Positions 18,801 to 25,792 of a stretch of 64,000 nucleotides of DNA are shown here, in pieces; positions within the stretch are counted from its first letter, which is position 1, and the number at the start of each line of letters is the position of its first letter. Source of the stretch: Microbacterium sp. (lineage in GTDB: Bacteria; Actinomycetota; Actinomycetes; Actinomycetales; Microbacteriaceae). Below the pieces are notes generated by a model that had not been told where the DNA came from, made no database searches, and worked only from the letters and a program-made list of their open reading frames with translations. The stretch is from the NCBI GenBank assembly GCA_017306415.1, contig JAFKIL010000002.1, positions 434,001 to 498,000 of the forward strand, in the 5' to 3' direction. The position numbers were made by a program, and so were the translations under genes.

Positions 18801-18934
18801 CGCCGTTCGCCGGCGGGGCCAGCTACAACTTCCCCTCCGACGGCGCCGTCCAGCTCGGCTGCTACTTCGGCGACGCCGGCGAGCAGGTCTGGGTGACGAT
18901 CGACGGCACGGACTACGGGAGATCGACGTGGTAG
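12866..18934 (+). CDS. Giant Ig-like/fibronectin type III surface protein of the type VII-like locus
   Basis: 2022 residues. One membrane helix near the N terminus (about residues 13-35, after a basic start) suggests an anchored or signal-led extracellular protein. Residues 45-360 look like a beta-propeller (repeated GxxVxVLD strands). Then come about 11 cadherin/VCBS-like Ig repeats of about 95 residues, many with the marker PVLDNDxDPxGD, whose Asp clusters suggest Ca2+ sites. Five Fn3 domains follow (each opening near PGxPxxxS and NGAxITxY), then a 75-residue C-terminal domain with four Cys. No sortase motif or C-terminal helix is seen. GGGAGG precedes the ATG by 9 nt. It leads the operon: moxR follows 46 bp later. 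A sheath, adhesin or envelope scaffold for the secretion apparatus is inferred from position only. Confidence 0.85.
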   Translation: MKSFAWLRARPRAFASVAVIAAGAVALTTLAFVYQGNPTTEVDLNDGSVWVTKQSSLMVGHFNHESRVLDGGLRAASDQYDVLQSGDTVLLHDESGNAITAVDPATVALTSSADLPAGAQVVLGGQTVAVLDPAKGSLWVVPAGGISGFTAASTRPVARLGADAAVTVGGDGTVYAVSVKNRKLVTVPVDAEGVPGAVSTAALDALPATAKASITVVGTTPVVLDSASGTVLDAFGLHEKLKGGESAVLQQPSASADAVTVATTDALLRVPLDGSTPTSRAAGGSGVAAAPVWLNGCAYGAWSGSARYVRDCPGTADDMAMDVPGADARTQLEFRVNRDVVVLNDIVGGSAWMASDSMQQVDNWDDLTPPKGDTEDNDETTTEQTIQNTLPKRSAKNTPPIANDDSYGVRPGRTTILPVLDNDTDADGDVLTVSVPDGDPRVGKLQTINNGSGLQIAVPEDATGAASFRYTVDDGRQGTASATVQLAVHPWNVNGAPKQKRVTALTIESGGVLTYNVLSDWIDPDGDNLFLTSAQAAPGDEAEVSSDGRITYRALSGTLGRKDVKIFVSDGQKVTEGTVRFDVRPQGSTEPVTTADHVIAHVGQPVTVSPLVNDFSSGTQELRLTRVDDVAGATVTPDFASKTFSFVSKSVGTYYVSYLVAAGSASATGIVRVDVVPDSDSDLPPVAVRDVALLPSGGDVLVNVLANDSDPAGGILVVQSVSVPQNSGVSVAVLNHETLRVSDQGTLDQQVTIGYTISNGRHSATGQVIVVPVPAPSTLRPPVANDDHVVVRAGDIVTIPVLDNDVDPNGGRLTVAPKLVPPLVSAKDGEAFVSQNTVRFRATDKPGTVYLTYQAVDATGQKDAGYVTIQVLPVNRATNTAPRPKDITARVLSGSEVRIPIPLDGIDADGDSVDLVGIASAPAKGSVVETGADYLVYRAIGSSTGVDTFSYRVRDRLGKEGTATIRVGIAPAASVNQAPYAVKDSVVMRPGRSVAVPVLANDSDPEGDAIGLVTNGLVLPKVPGLRAKVVGDRVEVTAPDAPVETSLQYTIRDARGAQAVAVLQISVKKDVPLLAPVARDDRVRAQDIKGGSVDVDVLANDEDPDGTVSALTLSVEGSTAQVLPDRKVRVKLDADEQLITYTVTDQDGLTASAFIHVPSVDGLPPTLLSTKPVTVKSGETKKLPLSDYVRVSDGRTPVITEAGKVVAVHGDGAELVQDQSTLVYTSAKNYYGPDAITFEVTDGTGPDDPKGHKATLVLPITVVPPDNVQPTFVDGQMSVAPGEDAIGLDLRPLTTDPDEGDLAGMRYSIAGAVPAGFTAQIDGQTLKVKADAKTPKGAGATIRLRITDGQTAPVEGSVAVRVTASTRPLATANDDIVPEAHQGETISVPVLDNDFNPFPGTPLKVVSAVTETGDGAPPVIQGDKVLVTPAKSFVGRMVVQYRVQDATGDVDREVQGRIELTVQGKPGAPGTPTVSSVQDRTVVLSWTPSADNGAEITKYTVRSTSGAYSKVCQATTCTLDGLTNNVEYNFTVVATNRVGDSPASPPSETARPDARPDTPQAPTLAFGDQSLKVAWVTPSTPGSPVESFNLEISPAPPSGIVQKTGVKGNSLTWDGLENGVAYQVRVQAVNRAPEPSSWSAWSATEIPARAPDAPGQPSTQRLQSVGSQAQMQVSWNAPAANGGPISGYQLDALQGSTVVKTVSVPAGQTSQAVVIPTSTTDYVFRVRAENKAGWGAFSPTSAPRRAFGSPGAPTITSATPGDRSITVQYTAADGNGATSSELAYEYSVNGGTTWSSNWDGHTITGLNNGTSYTVRVRAYAAMDGTRYDGAVSNSSAAVKPYGLPGTPGADASASGTNITFSWSAPNDNGATIDQTRIRFDGGAWQSVGNSGSTTKGYGHSETHTIEVQAHNKAGWSSIGSASARTSDPPSPSATVSRGASHTSATCTSSQCAYFKVTVSNFPAGSHRVYCNATGPYGGTPFAGGASYNFPSDGAVQLGCYFGDAGEQVWVTIDGTDYGRSTW

Positions 18935-18980
18935 CGCACCGCATCCGACAGCAGCACAGGGCACAGGGAGACGGAAGACG

Positions 18981-19955
18981 ATGACGATGACACCCGAGCA
19001 GGCCGCCTGGTTCCAGGGCACCTTCGGCCGCCTCGTCGACAACGTGGATCAGGCCGTGATGGGCAAGCGCGAGGTCGTCGCCCTCGTGCTGTCCGCCATG
19101 CTCGCCGAGGGGCACGTGCTCCTCGAGGATGCGCCGGGCACGGGCAAGACGAGCCTCGCCAAGGCGCTCGCCGCCACCGTGCAGGGAACGAGCTCGCGCA
19201 TCCAGTTCACGCCGGACCTGCTGCCGTCCGACGTGACCGGCGTGACGATCTACGACCAGACGAACCACCGCTTCGAGTTCCATCGCGGCCCGGTCTTCGC
19301 CTCCATCGTCCTCGCGGACGAGATCAACCGCGCCTCGCCGAAGACGCAGTCGGCGCTGCTGGAGGTCATGGAGGAGTCGCGGGTCACGGTCGACGGCGTC
19401 GCGCACGAGGTCGGCCGCCCGTTCCTCGTGATCGCGACCCAGAACCCCATCGAGCAGGCCGGGACGTACAAGCTCCCGGAGGCGCAGCTCGACCGCTTCC
19501 TCGTGAAGACCTCGATCGGCTATCCCGACCTGGCGGTGGCCGAGCGCATCCTCGCCGGTGCCGCCGACCGCAACCCGTCGGCGCACCTGCCGGCGATCAT
19601 CACGACGGGCGCGATCGCCGACATGGCCGACCTCGCCGCGACGGCGCACGTCGAGTCCGCCGTCCTCCGGTACGCGGCGCAGCTCGCCGAGGCCACGCGC
19701 GAGGACCCTGCGACGCGTCTCGGGGTCTCGGTGCGCGGCTCACTGGCCATGGTGCGCATCGCCAAGGTGTGGGCCGCCGCCCAGGGCCGCCACTACGTCC
19801 TGCCCGACGACATCAAGGCGCTCGCCCGCCCGGTGTGGACGCACCGTCTCGTACTCGACCCCGAGGCGGAGTTCTCCGGCACGTCCGCCGAGACCGTCGT
19901 CGGCCGGGTCCTCGAGTCCGTCGCCGCACCGCAGGCCCGGGCGGCCGTCGCCTGA
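18981..19955 (+). CDS. MoxR-family AAA+ ATPase
   Basis: 324 residues. AAA+ core: EDAPGTGKTSLAKAL (Walker A), ASIVLADEINRASPKTQSALLEVMEE (Walker B, sensor region), VIATQNPIEQAGTYKLPEAQLDRF (sensor 1 and Arg-finger region), then the helical lid. MoxR ATPases work as chaperones that remodel partner proteins, usually together with a DUF58 or VWA protein encoded next door, as here. It overlaps the DUF58 gene by one base (TGATG), the first of a chain of eight overlaps down to the secretion ATPase gene. Role in assembling the membrane complex is inferred from neighbours. Confidence 0.93.
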   Translation: MTMTPEQAAWFQGTFGRLVDNVDQAVMGKREVVALVLSAMLAEGHVLLEDAPGTGKTSLAKALAATVQGTSSRIQFTPDLLPSDVTGVTIYDQTNHRFEFHRGPVFASIVLADEINRASPKTQSALLEVMEESRVTVDGVAHEVGRPFLVIATQNPIEQAGTYKLPEAQLDRFLVKTSIGYPDLAVAERILAGAADRNPSAHLPAIITTGAIADMADLAATAHVESAVLRYAAQLAEATREDPATRLGVSVRGSLAMVRIAKVWAAAQGRHYVLPDDIKALARPVWTHRLVLDPEAEFSGTSAETVVGRVLESVAAPQARAAVA

Positions 19956-21211
19956 TGACCGCCTCGACGCTCGGATCGGCGGCCTCCGCGGACCGCCCGT
20001 CGCGCTGGACGGATGCCGCAGCCCGCGTGGGCACGGCGACGGCGCGCGGCATCCGAGCGGGCGCGGGCGTCATCCGGCCCGCGGCGTGGGTGCTGATCGT
20101 CGCGGCCGCGGTGCTGTGGGCGGGGGGAGAGAGCCTCGGTTGGTGGGAGCTGACGGTGGCCGCCGTGGTGCTCACCGTGATCCTCGTGCTGTGCGCGCTC
20201 CTCCTGATCGGCCGGACGGCGTACGACGTCACCCTCGACCTGAACCGCACGCGCGTCGTCGTGGGCGAGCGCGCGGTCGGGGCGCTCACGCTCGCGAACA
20301 CGGGGCGCCGCGCCATCCTGCCCTCGCGCGTGGTGCTGCCGGTCGGATCCGGTCGCGGCGTCTTCGCCGTGCAGCGGCTCGCCCCCGGCGCGGCCGTCGA
20401 GGAGCTGTTCGCCATCCCGACGAGCCGCCGCGGGGTGCTCGCCGTCGGCCCGGTGAGCGTCGTGCGCGGCGACCCGCTCGGCCTGTTCGAGCGCGTGCAT
20501 CACCGCGACGAGCCCGTCGACCTCTTCGTCCACCCGCGCACGGTGCTGTTCGAGGGGCAGTCCCTCGGCTTCCTCCGCGACCTGGAGGGCCTCCCGGCGA
20601 CCGACCTCTCGCGGGACGACGTGTCGTTCCACGCGCTGCGCGAGTACGTCCCCGGCGACGACCTGCGCCACGTGCACTGGCGCTCGACGGCGCGGACGGG
20701 CGACATCATGGTGCGGCAGTACGAAGAGACCCGCCGCTCGCACTTCGTCATCGGGCTGTCGCGCAACCCCGACGACTACCGCGACCCGGAGGAGTTCGAG
20801 CTCGCGATCTCGATCGCCGGATCGCTCGGCCTGCGCGCGCTGCGGGACTCGCGGCGCGTCGACGTCCGCGTCCAGGGGCGCGCCCTCCCGGCGGCGACGG
20901 GCAAGCAGTTCCTCGACTCCCTCGCCGGCCTCGATTCCGTCCGCCCGCGCGACGGCCGCATCGAGGACCTCGCCGGGACGGTGGCGGCCACCCTCCCGCT
21001 GGCCAGCATCGTGGTGCTCGTGTGCGGGTCGACGGTGGATGCCGCGCGCCTGCGCGTCGCGTGCGCTCGCCTCCCCTTTGGCGCCCGCGTGCTCGCCATC
21101 TCCACCCGCGTGGGCGCTGCGCCGACGCTGCGGCGCATCGCCGAGGCATCCGTCGTGACCGTCGGCGACCTCGCCCAGCTGCCGGCGGCCCTGCGGAAGG
21201 TGCTGTCGTGA
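19955..21211 (+). CDS. DUF58 domain membrane protein
   Basis: 418 residues. Two N-terminal membrane helices (about residues 43-85; AAWVLIVAAAVLWAG and LTVAAVVLTVILVLCALLLIG) are followed by a beta-rich domain and the DUF58 signature FHALREYVPGDDLRHVHWRSTARTGDIMVRQYEE. A VWA-like C-terminal fold follows (FVIGLSRNPDD onward). DUF58 proteins are standard partners of MoxR ATPases. The ATG overlaps the moxR stop by one base and its stop overlaps the next GTG by four. No enzymatic residues can be named with confidence. Confidence 0.9.
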   Translation: MTASTLGSAASADRPSRWTDAAARVGTATARGIRAGAGVIRPAAWVLIVAAAVLWAGGESLGWWELTVAAVVLTVILVLCALLLIGRTAYDVTLDLNRTRVVVGERAVGALTLANTGRRAILPSRVVLPVGSGRGVFAVQRLAPGAAVEELFAIPTSRRGVLAVGPVSVVRGDPLGLFERVHHRDEPVDLFVHPRTVLFEGQSLGFLRDLEGLPATDLSRDDVSFHALREYVPGDDLRHVHWRSTARTGDIMVRQYEETRRSHFVIGLSRNPDDYRDPEEFELAISIAGSLGLRALRDSRRVDVRVQGRALPAATGKQFLDSLAGLDSVRPRDGRIEDLAGTVAATLPLASIVVLVCGSTVDAARLRVACARLPFGARVLAISTRVGAAPTLRRIAEASVVTVGDLAQLPAALRKVLS

Positions 21212-23643
21212 GCGCGCCCCTCACGCGACGCCGCTGGGCGCTCGATCTCTCCGCGGTGGCGCTGCTCCTCGCGGTGCCGATCCTGGGCTTCTGGCCGACC
21301 TTCGGCGGACCGGCGCACCTCGTGGCCGCAGTGGGCGGGCTCGCGCTCGGGATGGGGATCGCCGCCGTCGGGGCGTGGCTGCGCTGGGGTGCGCTCGTCG
21401 TCGCCGCCGTCACAGTGGCCGTGTACTTCGTGTTCGGCGCGGCGCTCGCGCTCCCGCAGACCGCCCTCCTCGGCGTCGTCCCCGGCGTGGAGAGCCTCCG
21501 GCAGCTCGCGCTCGGCGTCGTCACGTCGTGGAAGCAGCTGCTGACGACGGTGGCGCCGGTGTCGGCCGCCGACGGGTTCCTGGTCGTGCCGTTCCTGATG
21601 CTCCTCGTCGCCGGGGTCCTCACGACGAGCCTCGCCCTGCGGCTGCGGCAGCCCGGATGGGCGCTGATCCCGGCGGCGGCCGCCGTCGCCGGCGAGATCG
21701 CGCTCGGCACGTCGCAGCCGGCCGCGCCGGTCGTGCAGGGCGTCGTGTTCGCGGTCGTCGCGGTCGCCTGGCTCGCGTTGCGCCAGGCGTGGGCACCGAC
21801 GCAGGCCGCGATCTCGCTGGGGGAGACCGGGGCGGCGCCCCGACACGCCGGCCTTCGGCGCGCGCTCGCGGGAGGCGGCATCGTGGCGCTCGCGGTCGTC
21901 GTCGGCGTCGTGGCGAGCGGGTTCGTCGCACCGGCGTCGCCGCGCTACGTCCTGCGCGACGTCGTCATCCCGCCCTTCGACATCCAGGACTACCCCAGCC
22001 CGCTGCAGTCGTATCGCGCCTACGTGCGCGACGACCGCGACACGACGCTCTTCACCGTCTCGGGGCTGCCGCGCGATGCCCGGGTCCGCCTCGCGACGAT
22101 GGACGCCTACAGCGGCACCGTGTACAACGTGTCGGACAGCGGGTTCGGATCCTCGAGCGCGTTCGGACCCGTCCGGCAGAACATGTCGCCCGACGCCGCG
22201 GGCACGCCGGCGACCGTGCACGTGCAGGTCGGCGCGCTCTCCGGCGTGTGGCTGCCGGACGTCGGCGCCGTGCAGAGCGTCGCCTTCGACGGCGCGCACG
22301 CCGACGACCTGCGCCGGACCGCGCACTACAACGAGTCGACGTCGACCGGCGTGGTGACCGCGGGGCTGACGAAGGGCGACGCGTACGACCTCCGCACGGT
22401 CGTGGCCGCCCAGCCGTCCGACGCGAGTCTCGGCAAGACGCCGTTCGCGCCGGTGAAGATGCCGAAGCAGGAGGGCGTCCCGCAGGCGTTCGCCGCGATC
22501 GCGGCCAAGGCCACCGCCGACGCCGAGACGCCCGTCCAGCAGGTGCGTGCGCTGCAGAAGTTCCTCGCGGACGGCGGCTACTTCAGCCACGGGCTCGAGG
22601 GCGAGGTCCGTTCGCTCGCGGGACACGGGGCGGCGCGGATCTCCACGCTCCTGCAGTCCGAGCAGATGGTGGGCGACGACGAGCAGTACGCGGTCGCGAT
22701 GGCGCTCCTCGCGGGCGAGCTCGGCATCCCCGCGCGTGTGGTGATGGGCTTCTACCCCGATCGCGACAGGGTGGGCGATCCCGTCTACCGGGCGACGGGC
22801 GACACCCTGCACGCGTGGGTGGAGGTGGCGTTCCGGGGCGTCGGATGGGTCTCGTTCGACCCCACGCCCCCGAAGGACCGCGTCCCCACCGACCAGACGA
22901 CGAAGCCGCGTACGGAGCCGAAGCCGCAGGTGCTGCAGCCGCCGCCGCCGGACCAGCAGCCCGCCGACGACCCGCCGACCGTCCCCGCCGACCGCGGCTC
23001 GAAGGACGACAAGGGAGCCGATCTGAGCGTCCTGTTCGGCATCCTCGGCGCGACGGGTGTCGGCATCCTCATCCTCGGGATCCTCGCGGCGCCGTTCATC
23101 GCGATCGGCATTCTCAAGGCGACGCGCCGCCGCCGTCGTCGCGAGGCGGAGCGTCCCGTCGACCGCATCAGCGGCGGATGGGATGAGCTCGTCGACCGGG
23201 CCGTCGACTTCGGCACCCCGGTGCGCGGGGGCGCGACCCGGGCGGAGGACGCGGCGGCCGTGGGCACCGCGTTCGCGGAGCCGCGGGTGGCGACGCTCGC
23301 CCGGCGTGCGGACGCCGAGGTGTTCGGCCCGGCCGACCCGACCCCGGACGACGTCGACGAGTTCTGGCGTCAGGTCGATGACATCGTGGGCGACATGGGG
23401 CGCGACGCGAGCGCGTTCGGCCGTCTCCGCGCCCGGTTCGCGCTGCGCTCGCTCGTCGCCGGGACCCGGTTCGAGGAGTGGCTGCCGCGGCGCCGTCCCG
23501 CTCTCCCGCGGCCGGGTCGCGACGTCGGGCAGAATGACACGGTGACCGAGGGAGCGACGACGCCGCCGTCGAGGACATCCGGTGAGGACGCGGGGCGGCA
23601 GGGCGGCCGAGCCGCCCGTCGACGGAGCGGAGGGACGCCGTGA
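21208..23643 (+). CDS. Transglutaminase-fold membrane protein lacking the catalytic Cys
   Basis: 811 residues of the TgpA/DUF3488 type: about six N-terminal membrane helices (residues 10-245), an extracytoplasmic transglutaminase-like domain, a Pro-rich linker (KPQVLQPPPPDQQ), one further helix (LSVLFGILGATGVGILILGILAAPFIAIGIL) and a charged cytoplasmic tail with a DUF4129-like pattern. In the family the active Cys sits in a G-x-C-E-x-[FY]-A motif; here the segment reads VGDDEQYAVAMALLAGELGIPARVVMGF, with Asp491 (codon 22678-22680) in place of Cys. The His (TLHAWVEVAF) and Asp (WVSFDPTPP) remain. It should therefore be a binding protein rather than a cross-linking enzyme. The GTG start overlaps the DUF58 stop (GTGA). 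Confidence 0.88.
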   Translation: MSAPLTRRRWALDLSAVALLLAVPILGFWPTFGGPAHLVAAVGGLALGMGIAAVGAWLRWGALVVAAVTVAVYFVFGAALALPQTALLGVVPGVESLRQLALGVVTSWKQLLTTVAPVSAADGFLVVPFLMLLVAGVLTTSLALRLRQPGWALIPAAAAVAGEIALGTSQPAAPVVQGVVFAVVAVAWLALRQAWAPTQAAISLGETGAAPRHAGLRRALAGGGIVALAVVVGVVASGFVAPASPRYVLRDVVIPPFDIQDYPSPLQSYRAYVRDDRDTTLFTVSGLPRDARVRLATMDAYSGTVYNVSDSGFGSSSAFGPVRQNMSPDAAGTPATVHVQVGALSGVWLPDVGAVQSVAFDGAHADDLRRTAHYNESTSTGVVTAGLTKGDAYDLRTVVAAQPSDASLGKTPFAPVKMPKQEGVPQAFAAIAAKATADAETPVQQVRALQKFLADGGYFSHGLEGEVRSLAGHGAARISTLLQSEQMVGDDEQYAVAMALLAGELGIPARVVMGFYPDRDRVGDPVYRATGDTLHAWVEVAFRGVGWVSFDPTPPKDRVPTDQTTKPRTEPKPQVLQPPPPDQQPADDPPTVPADRGSKDDKGADLSVLFGILGATGVGILILGILAAPFIAIGILKATRRRRRREAERPVDRISGGWDELVDRAVDFGTPVRGGATRAEDAAAVGTAFAEPRVATLARRADAEVFGPADPTPDDVDEFWRQVDDIVGDMGRDASAFGRLRARFALRSLVAGTRFEEWLPRRRPALPRPGRDVGQNDTVTEGATTPPSRTSGEDAGRQGGRAARRRSGGTP

Positions 23644-24941
23644 GCGCCGTCCAGAGCGGCCGCCCGGGGGTGCCGGCGGCGATCGGCCGGCGCGTCGGCG
23701 CCTACGTCATCGACGGCGCGATCGGATGCGGCGTGGTGGCGGTGCTCGGCGGCGTGGGCGCCGCGGTGCTGCAGGCGGTGCTGCGGCCCGGTGACGAGCG
23801 GGCTCTCGCGCTCCTCATCCTGTGGGTCAACCTCGTCGTCCTCCTCGCGGGCCTCGCGTGGAGTCTCGTCTACACCGCGATGCAGGGCGGTCGGGGCTCG
23901 CTGGGGCAGCGCGCCCTCGGTCTGCGGCTGGCCGACCAGGCCGACGGCGGCGCGATCGGCTTCTGGCGCGCACTCCTGCGGAACGTCGTGTGGGGCCTCG
24001 CGTGCTCGATCGTGGTCGGATACTTCACGCCCCTGTTCGACGGGAGCGGACGCCGTCAGGGGTGGCACGATCTGGTCGCGCGCGCGGTCGTGATCGACGC
24101 CAGAGCGACGGATGCCGCGACCGCCGTCCCCGCCCCGCCGCGCCCGGCGACGGCGAACCCGTACCTTCCGCCGCCGGCCGGGGCGGTGGCATCCGCTCCG
24201 CCGCTCCCGGCTGCTCCGCCGGCGAGCTTCGCCCCCGCGGGCGTCGCGCCGACCGGACCGGCGCCGACGGCTCCCGCCACGCCGGCTGCTGCCGCGTCGG
24301 CATCCGCCGCTCCCTCCGCGACCGCCGCTTCCTCCCCGGCCGCGCGCACGGGCGGACCCGTGTACGCGCCTCCTGCCTCTGTCGCACCGGCCGTGGCGAT
24401 CCCGACGGGCATGATCTCGGAGGTGCCGGGGATCAGCGCCCCCGCCGCTCCCGCAGCCGCGTCCTCCCCGCCTCCCTCCTCCGTCGCCGCGACGCCGGCT
24501 GCCCCTGCCTCCGTCGCCGCGACGCCGGTCGCGCCACCCGCGCCGCCCGCGCCCCGGGTGGACGCCCCGGCACCCCCGGAGGACCTCGACGAGACCCGCG
24601 CCGCGGCATCCGTCGTCCCTCCGGTCGCTGTCCTCGTGTGGGACAACGGCACCAGGGTCGCCGTCTACGGGCGGACGCTGTTCGGCCGGAACCCGGCGCG
24701 CGAACACGACGCCACCGCGGTCGCGGTGCGCGACGAGACGCTGTCGCTGTCCAAGACGCACTTCGAGATGGGCGGCGAGGCCACCGGCGCGTGGGTGGTC
24801 GACCGGCATTCGACGAACGGCGTCGTGCTCGTGCGCGACGGCGGCCGCATCACCCTCGTCGCCGGCGAGCGGACGGCCGTGCGCACGGGGGATCGGCTCG
24901 AGTTCGGCGACCGCAGCGCGACGATCGAGGGGGTCGCATGA
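23640..24941 (+). CDS. RDD membrane domain fused to a C-terminal FHA domain
   Basis: 433 residues. The N-terminal 150 form an RDD domain: RRVGAYVIDGAIGCGV, two to three helices, then GSLGQRALGLRLAD and WRALLRNVVWGL. An Ala/Pro-rich linker of about 170 residues follows. The C-terminal FHA domain has the phosphothreonine-binding set: FGRNPA (Arg), LSLSKTHFE (Ser, His) and DRHSTNGV (Asn). It should sit in the membrane and present a phosphothreonine reader to the cytoplasm, where the kinase encoded three genes downstream could supply the ligand. GTGA overlap upstream, ATGA overlap downstream. Confidence 0.88.
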   Translation: MSAVQSGRPGVPAAIGRRVGAYVIDGAIGCGVVAVLGGVGAAVLQAVLRPGDERALALLILWVNLVVLLAGLAWSLVYTAMQGGRGSLGQRALGLRLADQADGGAIGFWRALLRNVVWGLACSIVVGYFTPLFDGSGRRQGWHDLVARAVVIDARATDAATAVPAPPRPATANPYLPPPAGAVASAPPLPAAPPASFAPAGVAPTGPAPTAPATPAAAASASAAPSATAASSPAARTGGPVYAPPASVAPAVAIPTGMISEVPGISAPAAPAAASSPPPSSVAATPAAPASVAATPVAPPAPPAPRVDAPAPPEDLDETRAAASVVPPVAVLVWDNGTRVAVYGRTLFGRNPAREHDATAVAVRDETLSLSKTHFEMGGEATGAWVVDRHSTNGVVLVRDGGRITLVAGERTAVRTGDRLEFGDRSATIEGVA

Positions 24942-25792
24942 CCGACGCAGCCGCCTCCCCCATCTCCGTGCTGTGCGGCGCCGCCACGGACCGCGGCCTC
25001 CGACGCCGGGTGAACGAGGACGCCTACGTCGCGGCGTCACCGGTCTTCCTCGTGGCGGACGGCATGGGCGGCCATCACGCCGGCGAGATCGCCAGCGCCG
25101 CCGTCATCGACGAGTTCGCGCACCTGGCGGGCCGGCCGAGCGTGTCCATCGACGAGCTGCAGGCGGCGTTCCGGCGGGCGCGGCGACGGGTCGCGACACT
25201 GCCGGAAGGCGCCGGAGCGGGCGCGGGCACCACTCTGAGCGGCGTCGCGATCGCCGACCTGGAGGGTGACGGCTACTGGCTCACGATGAACGTGGGCGAC
25301 TCGCGCACCTACCGGATGAGCGGCGGGATCCTCGAGCAGATCAGCATCGACCACTCCGTCGTGCAGGAGCTCATCGACCGCGGCGAGCTGGACGCGGCCC
25401 AGGCGACGCGCGACGCGCGACGCAACGTCATCACGCGGGCGATCGGCGCGGGCAGCGACGCCGAGCCCGACTACTGGCTGATCCCCGCCGAGGAGGGCGA
25501 TCGCATCCTGGTGTGCTCGGACGGGCTGTCCGGCGAGCTCACGTGGGAGCGCATCGACGCGGTCCTGCGCGAAGAGGCCCACCCGCAGGCGGCCGCGACC
25601 CGGCTGGTCCACGAGGCGATGCTGCACGGCGGCCGGGACAACATCACCGCCCTCGTCGTCGACGCGCTGAGCGTCGGCGCGGGTGACGGCCGGGGCACCG
25701 GCCGCGACACGCAGCCGGTGCATCCGGACGACGACGACGTCGACGGCGACACGCGCCCGCGCCAGCCGCACCTGACCGGGGGAGGCCGCTGA
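24938..25792 (+). CDS. PP2C-family serine/threonine phosphatase
   Basis: 284 residues. All metal-binding motifs of bacterial PP2C (PstP/PrpC class) are present: RRVNEDAYV, FLVADGMGGHHAGEIAS, GTTLSGVAI, MNVGDSRTYRM, RNVITRAIG, LVCSDGLSGEL and GGRDNITALVV. No membrane helix; the C-terminal 35 residues are acidic and probably disordered. It should reverse phosphorylation made by the kinase encoded two genes downstream. Its ATG overlaps the RDD-FHA stop (ATGA), and its TGA overlaps the next ATG by one base. Confidence 0.94.
   Translation: MTDAAASPISVLCGAATDRGLRRRVNEDAYVAASPVFLVADGMGGHHAGEIASAAVIDEFAHLAGRPSVSIDELQAAFRRARRRVATLPEGAGAGAGTTLSGVAIADLEGDGYWLTMNVGDSRTYRMSGGILEQISIDHSVVQELIDRGELDAAQATRDARRNVITRAIGAGSDAEPDYWLIPAEEGDRILVCSDGLSGELTWERIDAVLREEAHPQAAATRLVHEAMLHGGRDNITALVVDALSVGAGDGRGTGRDTQPVHPDDDDVDGDTRPRQPHLTGGGR

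Noticed and set aside
12647-19042. Very long open frame of over 2100 codons on the minus strand opposite the Ig/Fn3 gene
   Set aside because: Its composition is Arg/Gly/Val/His-rich noise typical of antisense frames in GC-rich DNA, and the plus-strand frame has clear domains and operon context.
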